Shown here: piece by piece, positions 1-5,396 of the stretch
Numbering within the stretch: the stretch's first letter is position 1
Layout: the number at the start of each line of letters is the position of its first letter
Origin: Planctomycetota bacterium
GTDB taxonomy: Bacteria; Planctomycetota; UBA1135; UBA2386
Length of the DNA stretch: 5,396 nucleotides
Reading direction: 5' to 3'
Assembly: GCA_020425885.1 (NCBI GenBank)
Contig: JAGQRA010000427.1
Location: forward strand, 1 to 5,396
Notes under the pieces: model-generated
The model's input: only the letters and a program-made list of their open reading frames with translations
Told to the model about the DNA's origin: nothing
The model's database searches: none
Translations under genes and position numbers: made by a program

Positions 1-981
1 ATCGTCAAGGCCGGCCACGCCCGCGTGCTCGGCGGCATCGGCCGCAGCCAGGAGGCCGAGCCGATGCTGCGCGAGGTGCTGGCATCGCTGCGCGAGAGCC
101 GGGACAAGAGCTCGCACGAGGAGGCCGCCGTACGGACATCGCTCGGTTCGGTGCTGCTCGAGAAGCGCGAGTTCGCCGAGGCGCGCGAACACTACGAGTA
201 TGCGATCCCGTTGATCGATGCGACCTATGGCGAGGGCCACTACACCTCGATCCCGGCCCGGCGCGGGCTCGGCCTCGCGCTGCAGGGACTCGGACAATTC
301 GACGAGGCCGGCGCGATCTTCGCCGAGCTCTGCACGCTCGCCGCAGAGAAGCTCGGCGAGGACGATCCCGAGACCGTCTCGGCGCGCAACACCTACGCCG
401 TGTTCCTGTTCCATCGCGACCGGCTCGAGGAAGCGCTGGCGCAGTTCACGACCCTGCGCGCCACCGCCGTCAGGGTCTACGGACCCTCCCACCCACAGAC
501 GGTTCGCATCGCCAGCAATCAGGCCCTCTGTCACGAACGCCTGGAGAACTACCCCGAGGCCGAGGGCATCTACCGCGAGGTGCTCGCCGCGCGCGCGATC
601 GCCGGAGCGCGGGTGGAGCTCAGCGATCTGATCACGCGGTTCAATCTCGTCGTCGCCCTGCACCGCCAGCCCGACGACGACAAGATCCGCGAGGCCCTGG
701 CCGTGAGCGACGAGCTGCTGGCGGCAGCCGACACGTTGCTGGCCGCCGACAGCTGGCGCCTGGCCGTGTTCCATCAACACCGCGGCATCGTGCTGCGCAA
801 GCTCGGCCGTTTCGAAGACGCCGAGGCCGAACTCGCGACCGCGCGCGGGACCCTCGAGGCGAAGCTCGGACCCGACGACGGCCGCACCAGGTCCAACTGG
901 AAGGAGATGGTCGAACTGTACGAGGCCTGGGGACGACCCGCATCGGCCTTGCCGTGGCAGGCCAAGCTGGCGCTGCACTGA
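1..981 (+). CDS. TPR-repeat protein, C-terminal part (5' end outside the window); probably the tail of a planctomycete-type Ser/Thr kinase
   Basis: The frame is open from base 1 to the TGA at 979-981 (326 visible residues). The GTG at 25 is only the first start-like codon in view, so the gene is read as truncated by the window edge. At least seven helix-turn-helix units recur with a 42-residue period: visible residues 45 (RTSLG), 87 (RRGLG), 129 (RNTYA), 171 (ASNQA), 213 (RFNLV), about 258 (HQHRG) and 299 (NWKEM); another lies near residue 7. Inter-helix loops such as LGEDDPETV, YGPSHPQTV and LGPDDGRTR are of the kinesin-light-chain TPR type. TPR arrays are protein-binding scaffolds. The ending ELYEAWGRPASALPW resembles, from memory, the C-termini of large planctomycete kinases with an N-terminal kinase domain. 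No kinase motif is visible here, so that part is inference. Third positions are strongly GC, supporting this frame. It could instead be a stand-alone TPR protein or a TPR regulator. Confidence 0.85.
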   Translation: MVKAGHARVLGGIGRSQEAEPMLREVLASLRESRDKSSHEEAAVRTSLGSVLLEKREFAEAREHYEYAIPLIDATYGEGHYTSIPARRGLGLALQGLGQFDEAGAIFAELCTLAAEKLGEDDPETVSARNTYAVFLFHRDRLEEALAQFTTLRATAVRVYGPSHPQTVRIASNQALCHERLENYPEAEGIYREVLAARAIAGARVELSDLITRFNLVVALHRQPDDDKIREALAVSDELLAAADTLLAADSWRLAVFHQHRGIVLRKLGRFEDAEAELATARGTLEAKLGPDDGRTRSNWKEMVELYEAWGRPASALPWQAKLALH

Positions 982-1004
982 AGGGCGGGGCCGGATCACC
1001 AAAG

Positions 1005-1037
1005 TTGTGGTTCGAACCGGGTTCGGTACTCCATACT
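1005..1037 (+). promoter_or_regulatory. Possible weak promoter/operator before mqnC
   Basis: The 66-base gap before mqnC contains TTGTGG (1005-1010), a passable -35 box, and TACTCC (1027-1032) 16 bases downstream as a poor -10. CATACT (1032-1037) is an alternative at non-optimal spacing. Between them lies a compact symmetric element: GGTTCGAACC (1009-1018) is a perfect 10-base palindrome, and CGAACC (1013-1018) with GGTTCG (1020-1025) forms a second inverted repeat around one G. GGTTCG also repeats directly at 1009 and 1020, 11 bases apart, about one helical turn. This placement would suit a repressor site, but planctomycete promoter consensus is poorly defined and the function is inferred from position and symmetry alone. 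Confidence 0.25.
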
Positions 1038-1047
1038 CCGCGGCCCG

Positions 1048-2238
1048 ATGACTGCTGCCACCGACCCTTTCCGCCTCCGTGACGCCGCTTCGAAGGCCGC
1101 CGGGGGCGGCGTTCTGACCGACGCGGAAGCCCTGGTGTTGTACCGCGGGCTCGATCAGCCTTCGCTCGGCCTGCTGGCCAACGACGTGCGGCTGCGGCTC
1201 AATCCGCCCGGCGCGGACGGTGGTCTGCGGGTGACGTACATCGTCGATCGCAACCTCAACCCGACCAATGTCTGCGTCACCGACTGCGGCTTCTGCGCCT
1301 TCTACCGCGCGCCGGGTGACGCCGAGGCCTACGTGCTGCCGCGCGAGATCATCTACCAGAAGATCGAGGAGCTGATCGCGCAGGGCGGCATCCAGCTGCT
1401 GCTGCAGGGCGGACATCATCCGAAGCTCGGCAGCGATTGGTTCGCGGCGTTGTTCTCGGACATCAAGCAGCGCTATCCGCAGATCTGGATCCACGGCATG
1501 AGCCCGCCCGAGATCACGCATCTGAGCAAGATCGAGAAGCGGCCGGTACGCGCCGTGCTCGCCGACCTGAAGGCGGCGGGGCTCGATTCGATCCCGGGTG
1601 GCGGCGCCGAGATCCTCGTCGAGCGCGTGCGCAAGATCATCGCGCCGAAGAAGGCGACGACCGACGAGTGGCTCGAGGTGTTCCGCCAGTGGGCCGCCCT
1701 CGGCGGCCGCGGCACGGCGACCATGATGTTCGGTCACACCGAGACCGACGCCGAGCGCATCGAGCACATGCGCCGCATCCGCGAGCTGCAGGACGAGACC
1801 GGCGTCTTCACCGCCTTCATCCCGTGGACCTTCCAACCCGAGAACACGGCGATGGGCGAGCTGCTGCTACGCGAGCGCCAGGGCGTGAAGGCGACCGTCG
1901 CCGAATACCTGCGCACGCTGAGCCTGTCGCGGCTGTATCTGCAGAACGTGCAGCACGTGCAGTCGAGCTTCGTCACGCAGGGTCTCAAGACCTGCCAGAT
2001 CGGCCTGTCGATGGGCGCCGACGACTTCGGCTCGGCGATGCTCGAGGAGAACGTCGTCAGCTCGGCCGGCTGTACCCACCCGACCTCGATCCCGGAGATC
2101 GAACGGCACATCAAGGACGCAGGCTTCGTGCCGCAGCGACGCAACATGATGTACGAGCCCGTCGCCACGCCGGAGACCGACAAGTTCGGGCAACCGAAGG
2201 GCATCAAGAAGGCCGTGGTGTCGCGGGTCGAGGCCTGA
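1048..2238 (+). CDS. mqnC: MqnC, cyclic dehypoxanthinyl futalosine synthase (radical SAM)
   Basis: This enzyme cyclises dehypoxanthine futalosine to its cyclic form in the cytoplasm, a step of the futalosine route to menaquinone, using SAM and a [4Fe-4S] cluster. The protein has 396 residues. The cluster motif CxxxCxxC is C76, C80 and C83, within NPTNVCVTDCGFCAFYR. Further family hallmarks are LLLQGGHHPKL (117-127), HGMSPPEI (149-156), IPGGGAEIL (182-190), TATMMFGHTE (223-232) and DDFGSAMLEENVVSSAG (325-341). These fit MqnC better than its relatives MqnE or CofH. ATG 1048 is chosen because the N-terminal stretch (about residues 8-50) matches the helical lead-in expected in the family. No Shine-Dalgarno sequence precedes it. 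Length is at the upper end for MqnC. No other menaquinone gene is in view, so the pathway genes appear dispersed. The downstream gene starts two bases after this stop, suggesting cotranscription. Confidence 0.93.
   Translation: MTAATDPFRLRDAASKAAGGGVLTDAEALVLYRGLDQPSLGLLANDVRLRLNPPGADGGLRVTYIVDRNLNPTNVCVTDCGFCAFYRAPGDAEAYVLPREIIYQKIEELIAQGGIQLLLQGGHHPKLGSDWFAALFSDIKQRYPQIWIHGMSPPEITHLSKIEKRPVRAVLADLKAAGLDSIPGGGAEILVERVRKIIAPKKATTDEWLEVFRQWAALGGRGTATMMFGHTETDAERIEHMRRIRELQDETGVFTAFIPWTFQPENTAMGELLLRERQGVKATVAEYLRTLSLSRLYLQNVQHVQSSFVTQGLKTCQIGLSMGADDFGSAMLEENVVSSAGCTHPTSIPEIERHIKDAGFVPQRRNMMYEPVATPETDKFGQPKGIKKAVVSRVEA
2230..2233 (+). promoter_or_regulatory. Shine-Dalgarno-like GAGG supporting the GTG start at 2241
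   Basis: GAGG lies within the last codons of mqnC, seven bases before GTG 2241. It is the only SD-like signal among the start sites here and decides the start of the downstream gene. Its position inside mqnC suggests translational coupling. Confidence 0.45.
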
Positions 2239-2240
2239 TC

Positions 2241-3926
2241 GTGGCCACGGTCACCAGGCTGCTCGCCGAGCTGGAACGGATCCGCGCCGAGTTCGGCGGC
2301 GACCACGGCGCGCAGAAGTGCAGGCTGCTCGACGGCCTCGCCGCGGCCGCGCTGCCGACCGCCGACGCCGTGCAGCGCCTGCACGAGACGCTGTGTTTCC
2401 TGCGCGCGCACCCCGACGACCAGGACGTGCTCGATCGGGTATCGACGCTGCTCGACACGTTCGATGCGCGCCGTGACCTGCGGCGCTTCCGCAAGGCCCT
2501 CGCCGATTCGGGCATCGCCGGCACCGCAATCAACTACCCGTTCTTCGCCGTCACCGCCCGCTGGCTGAGCCGCCGTTTCCCCGGTGCGCTGCGCGTCGAC
2601 TGGCGCGAGAGCCGCGGCGAAGGCGCCGACCTGCTCGGTCGCCGACTCGACCTGCTGGCGACGTGGTCGGAGACTCCCGGTCTCGACGAGGTCGAGCTCG
2701 GCACCAGGGAATGGGTGCAGCGCCTGGCCGGCCCCGACACCACCGACGCCGACTTCATCATCAACCGCACATCGCTGCTCGGGTGCAGCGAGCGCGAGCG
2801 CGATCTGTTCTACGAGCAGTTCGAGCTGATGCTCGAGCTGCAACCGACGGCCGCGACGCCGTCGCGCTCACGGGCATTGCTGCCGGGCCGGCCCACCCAC
2901 TTCCAGACCGGACCGCTCGACCGCCGTCGCCCCGAGCTGAAGCAGGCCCTGCGCCACCGCGCGATCGAACGCCCGTGCACCGAGGCCGAGGGCGAACGCC
3001 TGGTCACGCTGGCGCGCGAGGCGATGGTGCTGCGCCACCGCGACCTCGACGCCTTCGCCTATGGCGACGCCCGCGACGTGCGCCTGTTCGACTGCGGCGA
3101 CGGCCTCGAGTTCGCCGTCATCGGCGTGCGACCCGAGCGCCGGCTGATGCTCGAGGCGGTCTACGGCTACCTGACACTGAAGAACGGCGTGCCCATCGGC
3201 TACGTGCTCACCAGCTCGTTGTTCGCCAGCTCGGAGATCGCCTACAACGTCTTCGACACCTGGCGCGGCGGCGAGGCGGCGCTGGTCTACGGCCGCGTGC
3301 TGGCGGTGACGCGCCAGCTCTACGGCGCGGAGACCTTCACGATCTATCCCTATCAGCTCGGCGGCGGCGGCAACAGCGAAGGCCTGCAGTCCGGCTCGTG
3401 GTGGTTCTATCAGAAGCTCGGCTTCCGCGCCCGCGAGCCCGAGGTGCTCGCGGTGATGGCGCAGGAGCTCGACCGCATGCGCCGCGAGCGCGGCTATCGC
3501 ACACCGATCGCCACGTTGGCGAAGATCGCCGAGCACAACGTCTACTGGTCGCCGGGCAGGCAACGCGAGGACGTGATCGGCATCTTCCCGATCGGCAACA
3601 TCGGGCTTCGCATCACCGACTACCTGGCCGGTCGCTTCGGCGCCGATCGCGAACGCGGCGAACGTGTCTGCGCCGATGAGGCGGCGAAGCTGTGCGACGT
3701 CCGTGACTGGAAGCGATGGAGTGACGGTGAACAGCTGTGGTGGCGGCGCTGGGCCCCGTTGCTGCTGATCCTGCCCGGCGTCGAACAGTGGACGAGCGCC
3801 GAGAGGAAGGCGCTGGCGGAGGTCGCGCGCGCCAAGGGCGGCCGGCGCGAATCGGACTACGCCCGCAAGCTCGACGCCCATCGCAAGCTCCGCGCCGCGT
3901 TGCGCAAGCTGGCGAAGGCCCGATAG
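2241..3926 (+). CDS. Uncharacterised 561-residue protein with a GNAT-acyltransferase-like core, coupled to mqnC
   Basis: I do not recognise a named family. The frame runs from GTG 2241 to TAG 3924-3926; it is open further upstream, but that part is an Arg/Pro-rich shadow of mqnC. Residues 1-90 look helical, and 97-160 hold INYPFF followed by a Trp/Arg-rich stretch. Residues about 260-405 resemble a GNAT acyltransferase: GVPIGY (316-321) as the strand-4 position, YNVFDTWRGGEAALVYG (335-351) with RGGEAA where the acyl-CoA-binding R/Q-x-x-G-x-G/A loop would sit, then TIYPYQ (367-372) and NSEG...WWFYQKLGFR (378-396), much like the terminal FYxKLGF motif of GNATs. The C-terminus (490-561) is Trp-rich, then highly basic with AKGGRRESDYARKLDAH (531-547). 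There is no signal peptide; LLLILPG (507-513) is too short to span a membrane. From memory, similar unannotated proteins exist in other bacteria. Adjacency to mqnC hints at a quinone-related or acyl-transfer role, but the substrate is unknown. Confidence 0.88.
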   Translation: MATVTRLLAELERIRAEFGGDHGAQKCRLLDGLAAAALPTADAVQRLHETLCFLRAHPDDQDVLDRVSTLLDTFDARRDLRRFRKALADSGIAGTAINYPFFAVTARWLSRRFPGALRVDWRESRGEGADLLGRRLDLLATWSETPGLDEVELGTREWVQRLAGPDTTDADFIINRTSLLGCSERERDLFYEQFELMLELQPTAATPSRSRALLPGRPTHFQTGPLDRRRPELKQALRHRAIERPCTEAEGERLVTLAREAMVLRHRDLDAFAYGDARDVRLFDCGDGLEFAVIGVRPERRLMLEAVYGYLTLKNGVPIGYVLTSSLFASSEIAYNVFDTWRGGEAALVYGRVLAVTRQLYGAETFTIYPYQLGGGGNSEGLQSGSWWFYQKLGFRAREPEVLAVMAQELDRMRRERGYRTPIATLAKIAEHNVYWSPGRQREDVIGIFPIGNIGLRITDYLAGRFGADRERGERVCADEAAKLCDVRDWKRWSDGEQLWWRRWAPLLLILPGVEQWTSAERKALAEVARAKGGRRESDYARKLDAHRKLRAALRKLAKAR

Positions 3927-4006
3927 CGCGGCGGGCTACTTCATCACGAGCTCGACCCGCTGCTCGATGCCGACCTCGGGCCGTCTGCCGCCATTGACGA
4001 TCGCCG

Positions 4007-4027
4007 AAAAACCCCGGACAGCCGGGA
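4007..4027 (-). terminator. Possible intrinsic terminator reading on the minus strand
   Basis: On the + strand AAAAA (4007-4011) precedes CCCGG (4013-4017), loop ACAG and CCGGG (4022-4026). Read on the minus strand this is a five-pair all-GC hairpin with a four-base loop, followed one base later by five T residues, the layout of a rho-independent terminator. It faces against every confident gene in the window. The stem is short, and there is no T-run on the + strand side, so it does not serve as a terminator for the upstream gene. Confidence 0.3.
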
Positions 4028-4058
4028 CGCCGCGGGCAAGAGCGTTTGCGGAGTGACC

Positions 4059-4075
4059 CTGGACCTCGGGTCCAG
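4059..4075 (+). other. Perfect 7-bp hairpin in the leader region of the secreted-protein gene
   Basis: CTGGACC (4059-4065) and GGTCCAG (4069-4075) are exact reverse complements around the loop TCG. No T-run follows, so it is not a canonical intrinsic terminator. It lies 81 bases before the ATG at 4156 and could be an mRNA structure in the 5' leader, an operator, or the stem of a T-less terminator for the upstream gene. Confidence 0.35.
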
Positions 4076-4155
4076 CCTGTCGCTCGAGGCTGCGCCACGT
4101 CTCGTCGACGCGGTGGCCGCCTGCCGCATCAACCATCACCAATCGGACACCTACC

Positions 4156-5277
4156 ATGCTGCCTGAACGACTCCAGAGACCTTCTCGCCATGGCGCGAAC
4201 CACTGCCTGACGGGAGCTACCCTCGCTCTGATTGCCATCACCTGCGGCGGGGCGACCGCCCAGACGATCCTGCCGGTCCACTACGGCGACCCCGTGGTTG
4301 CCGGTGCGATCTCGGCCGCGAATGAAGTCGACTCCTTCATCTTCAACGGCGCCCAGGGCGATCTCGTGTTCATCGTCTTCCGCAGCGACTACGACCACCA
4401 CCAACTCCAGATCCGTCAGGGCACGACCAGCGTTGGCACGACCATCGTCGCGCGCGGCACCCTCACGGCGGTGCTCCCCAACACAGGCCCCTACCTGATC
4501 GACATCGAAGGCCGCAACAACACCTGGACCGGTGGATACCACTTCCAGATCAACCGACTCAACGACCCTGTGGGAGCCGACCGCATGGCGCTCGACTGGC
4601 ATCTCAGGGGCACGATCACCTCGCCCAGCCAATTCGAGCTCTACACCATCCGAGTCGCCGCCACAGGCGATGTGAGATTCGAGATCGCGAGCGCGTACGA
4701 CCACCATCAGGTCCAGCTGATCGATTCGAGCGGAACACCCATCCTGGGCGCCGCGGGAACAACCACGTCCGCGACCATCACCGTCCAGACAACGGATGTC
4801 TACACGGTCGTCGTCAGAGGCCGCGACCCGGATTGGACGGGAAGCTACTCCGCGAGCCTGCAATGTCGATCGTGGCCGTTCCGGAAGTGCGACGACCAGG
4901 CGTTCAGCGGCAACTACGGACCAGGAGTCGCCGGCACCTTGGGGGTCCCCTCCCTCACCAGCAACTCGCCAGGACTGGGGACGACCCTATCGGTCGACAT
5001 CGGCAACAGCAGCGGCCAGACGACCACCGCTCTCCTGCTCGTCGGGCGAAGCTCTGACGTCTCGTCGATCCCGAGCCTCGGCGGCACCGTGCTCGTCGCC
5101 AACCCCACGATCATCCCCTTCATGAATGTCCCTGTCGGGGGTGCACTGCTGAACATCAGCCTGCCGACGGATCCGTGGCTATCCGGCCTCGGCTTTGCCG
5201 CCCAATCGCTCGTCATCGATGGCGGAGCGCCGGCAGGGGTGGCCTTCTCCCGTGGCCTGGCCGTCATTCCCGGCTAA
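4156..5277 (+). CDS. Secreted protein with two tandem beta-rich modules and a planctomycete-type C-terminal module
   Basis: The 373-residue product starts with a type I signal peptide: basic n-region (R5, R8, R11), hydrophobic ATLALIAIT (21-29) and likely cleavage after A33-T34-A35, before Q36. C30 does not sit in a proper lipobox. Residues about 46-134 and 147-236 are two copies of one module, each with a GxI start, YDHHQ(L/V)Q (79-85 and 181-187) and GRxxxWTGxY (119-128 and 222-231). The pattern resembles pre-peptidase C-terminal (PPC)-like beta sandwiches. A linker with C237 and C245, a possible disulfide, leads to residues 250-373, which match from memory a C-terminal module of exported planctomycete proteins (NYGPG, LGVPSL, LLLVG, SLVIDGGAPAG). 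I recall a Cys after YGxG in many homologues; here it is V258. No catalytic residues are evident, so the role is probably structural, adhesive or cell-surface. Third-position GC is lower than in the neighbours. ATG 4156 is chosen because it gives an intact signal peptide. Confidence 0.85.
   Translation: MLPERLQRPSRHGANHCLTGATLALIAITCGGATAQTILPVHYGDPVVAGAISAANEVDSFIFNGAQGDLVFIVFRSDYDHHQLQIRQGTTSVGTTIVARGTLTAVLPNTGPYLIDIEGRNNTWTGGYHFQINRLNDPVGADRMALDWHLRGTITSPSQFELYTIRVAATGDVRFEIASAYDHHQVQLIDSSGTPILGAAGTTTSATITVQTTDVYTVVVRGRDPDWTGSYSASLQCRSWPFRKCDDQAFSGNYGPGVAGTLGVPSLTSNSPGLGTTLSVDIGNSSGQTTTALLLVGRSSDVSSIPSLGGTVLVANPTIIPFMNVPVGGALLNISLPTDPWLSGLGFAAQSLVIDGGAPAGVAFSRGLAVIPG
4291..4557 (+). repeat. 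Internal module copy 1 of the secreted protein
   Basis: Encodes about residues 46-134. It carries YDHHQLQ (codons from 4390) and GRNNTWTGGY (codons from 4510). It pairs with the second copy about 306-309 bases downstream. Boundaries are approximate, set from the alignable motifs. Confidence 0.7.
4594..4863 (+). repeat. Internal module copy 2 of the secreted protein
   Basis: Encodes about residues 147-236 and carries YDHHQVQ (codons from 4696) and GRDPDWTGSY (codons from 4819). Over the seven YDHHQxQ codons, 18 of 21 bases match copy 1, while the rest has diverged more. That suggests an older duplication with selection on the motif. Confidence 0.7.
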
Positions 5278-5396
5278 CTAGATCCTGTTCAGCATAGGGG
5301 AAACGGCGGTCACGGGAAGCTCCACCGTGCTCCAGCGCATCACGCCAGGGGCCACGAAAGCGGCGATTCGAGCCGATTCCCGGCAGTTTCGGGGTG
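5278..5396. other. Right-edge segment without a confident gene; possible minus-strand gene tail
   Basis: On the minus strand one frame is open from the right edge to a TAG at 5280-5278 (39 codons) and ends in RWSTVELPVTAV...LNRI. By hand count 29 of its 38 sense codons end in G/C, the best of the frames I compared. If real, it would converge tail-to-tail with the secreted-protein gene with no intervening bases. A frame this short in GC-rich DNA can be open by chance, so no CDS is called. No T-tract terminator is seen for the upstream gene. Confidence 0.25.

Larger units (their letters stand above)
3927..4155. other. Intergenic region between the GNAT-like gene and the secreted-protein gene
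   Basis: No gene is called in these 229 bases. They hold two hairpins (about 4007-4027 and 4059-4075), a lone TTGACG at 3994-3999 that would suit a -35 box but has no -10 partner at 16-18 bases, and a minus-strand open frame (3936-4136, 66 codons plus stop) whose last 27 codons have coding-like composition. No Shine-Dalgarno sequence precedes the ATG at 4156. The promoter of the secreted-protein gene presumably lies here but cannot be placed. Confidence 0.6.

Noticed and set aside
1009..1018. GGTTCGAACC as part of a tRNA T-arm
   Set aside because: It resembles a T-loop, but no acceptor stem, anticodon arm or D-arm can be assembled around it in the 66-base gap.
1437..2240. Upstream extension of the 561-residue gene back to an ATG at 1437, overlapping mqnC by 800 bases
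   Set aside because: This part translates to Arg/Ala/Pro/His-rich sequence typical of an out-of-frame reading of GC-rich coding DNA, and mqnC is unambiguous in the other frame. The GTG at 2241 with a GAGG ahead is the sensible start.
1734..2843. Minus-strand open frame of 369 codons across mqnC and the next gene
   Set aside because: It spans two well-supported + strand genes, has no recognisable motif and mirrors their codons. Long antisense frames are expected at this GC content.
2663..3679. + strand open frame of 338 codons in another phase
   Set aside because: Extreme Arg/Ala/Pro content marks it as a shadow of the 561-residue gene.
2868..3881. Minus-strand open frame of 337 codons inside the 561-residue gene
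   Set aside because: It is antisense to a frame with GNAT-like motifs, with Ala/Val/Arg/Leu-rich low-information sequence and no family features.
3994..3999. TTGACG as a -35 promoter box
   Set aside because: No plausible -10 hexamer is found 16-18 bases downstream; the sequence there is GC-rich and lies in a hairpin.
3927..4163. Read-through of the TAG at 3924, which would add 79 in-frame codons to the 561-residue protein
   Set aside because: The extension has no recognisable motif, the protein already ends in a natural basic tail, and an open stretch this short is unremarkable at this GC content.
4129..4863. Minus-strand open frame of 244 codons opposite the secreted-protein gene
   Set aside because: The + strand reading has a signal peptide, an internal duplication and a recognisable C-terminal module; the minus reading is an Asp/Val/Gly-rich mirror with none.
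5307..5329. Weak inverted repeats (CACGG/CCGTG and CGGT/ACCG) after the secreted-protein gene as a terminator
   Set aside because: The arms are only 4-5 bases, they cannot pair in one register, and no T-run follows.

Overview
The window is a GC-rich bacterial fragment with four genes, all on the + strand. The best guess for the source is a Planctomycetota bacterium, possibly an uncultured marine or groundwater lineage. Three things point that way: a kinesin-light-chain-type TPR tail of the kind that ends many planctomycete Ser/Thr kinases, menaquinone synthesis by the futalosine route (mqnC), and a secreted protein ending in a beta-rich C-terminal module (YGxG...TLGVPSL...LLLVG...SLVIDGGAPAG...GLAV) that I associate from memory with exported planctomycete proteins. 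Myxococcota or Acidobacteriota cannot be excluded from the sequence alone.

Layout. Positions 1-981 hold the 3' part of a TPR-repeat gene that enters from the left edge. Positions 982-1047 form a short gap with nested GGTTCG/CGAACC inverted and direct repeats and a weak promoter-like element. Positions 1048-2238 encode MqnC, the radical SAM cyclic dehypoxanthinyl futalosine synthase. Positions 2241-3926 encode a 561-residue protein of unknown function with a GNAT-acyltransferase-like core; it starts on GTG only two bases after the mqnC stop. Positions 3927-4155 are a 229-base gap with two GC-rich hairpins and a short minus-strand stretch of coding-like composition. Positions 4156-5277 encode a secreted 373-residue protein made of a signal peptide, two copies of a ~102-residue module and the C-terminal module named above. 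Positions 5278-5396 have no assignable gene, but a minus-strand frame there could be the tail of a gene arriving from the right.

How the genes relate. Only mqnC and the 561-residue gene look like a transcription and translation unit, with a 2-base gap and a GAGG seven bases before the GTG. No other menaquinone gene is in view. The TPR gene and the secreted-protein gene look like independent neighbours. The secreted gene also has visibly relaxed third-position GC: by hand count 29 of its first 40 codons end in G/C, against 39 of 40 in the 561-residue gene.

I see no rRNA, tRNA, CRISPR array, insertion sequence or phage gene. The most novel item is the 561-residue mqnC-linked protein. The clearest structural observation is the internal duplication in the secreted protein.
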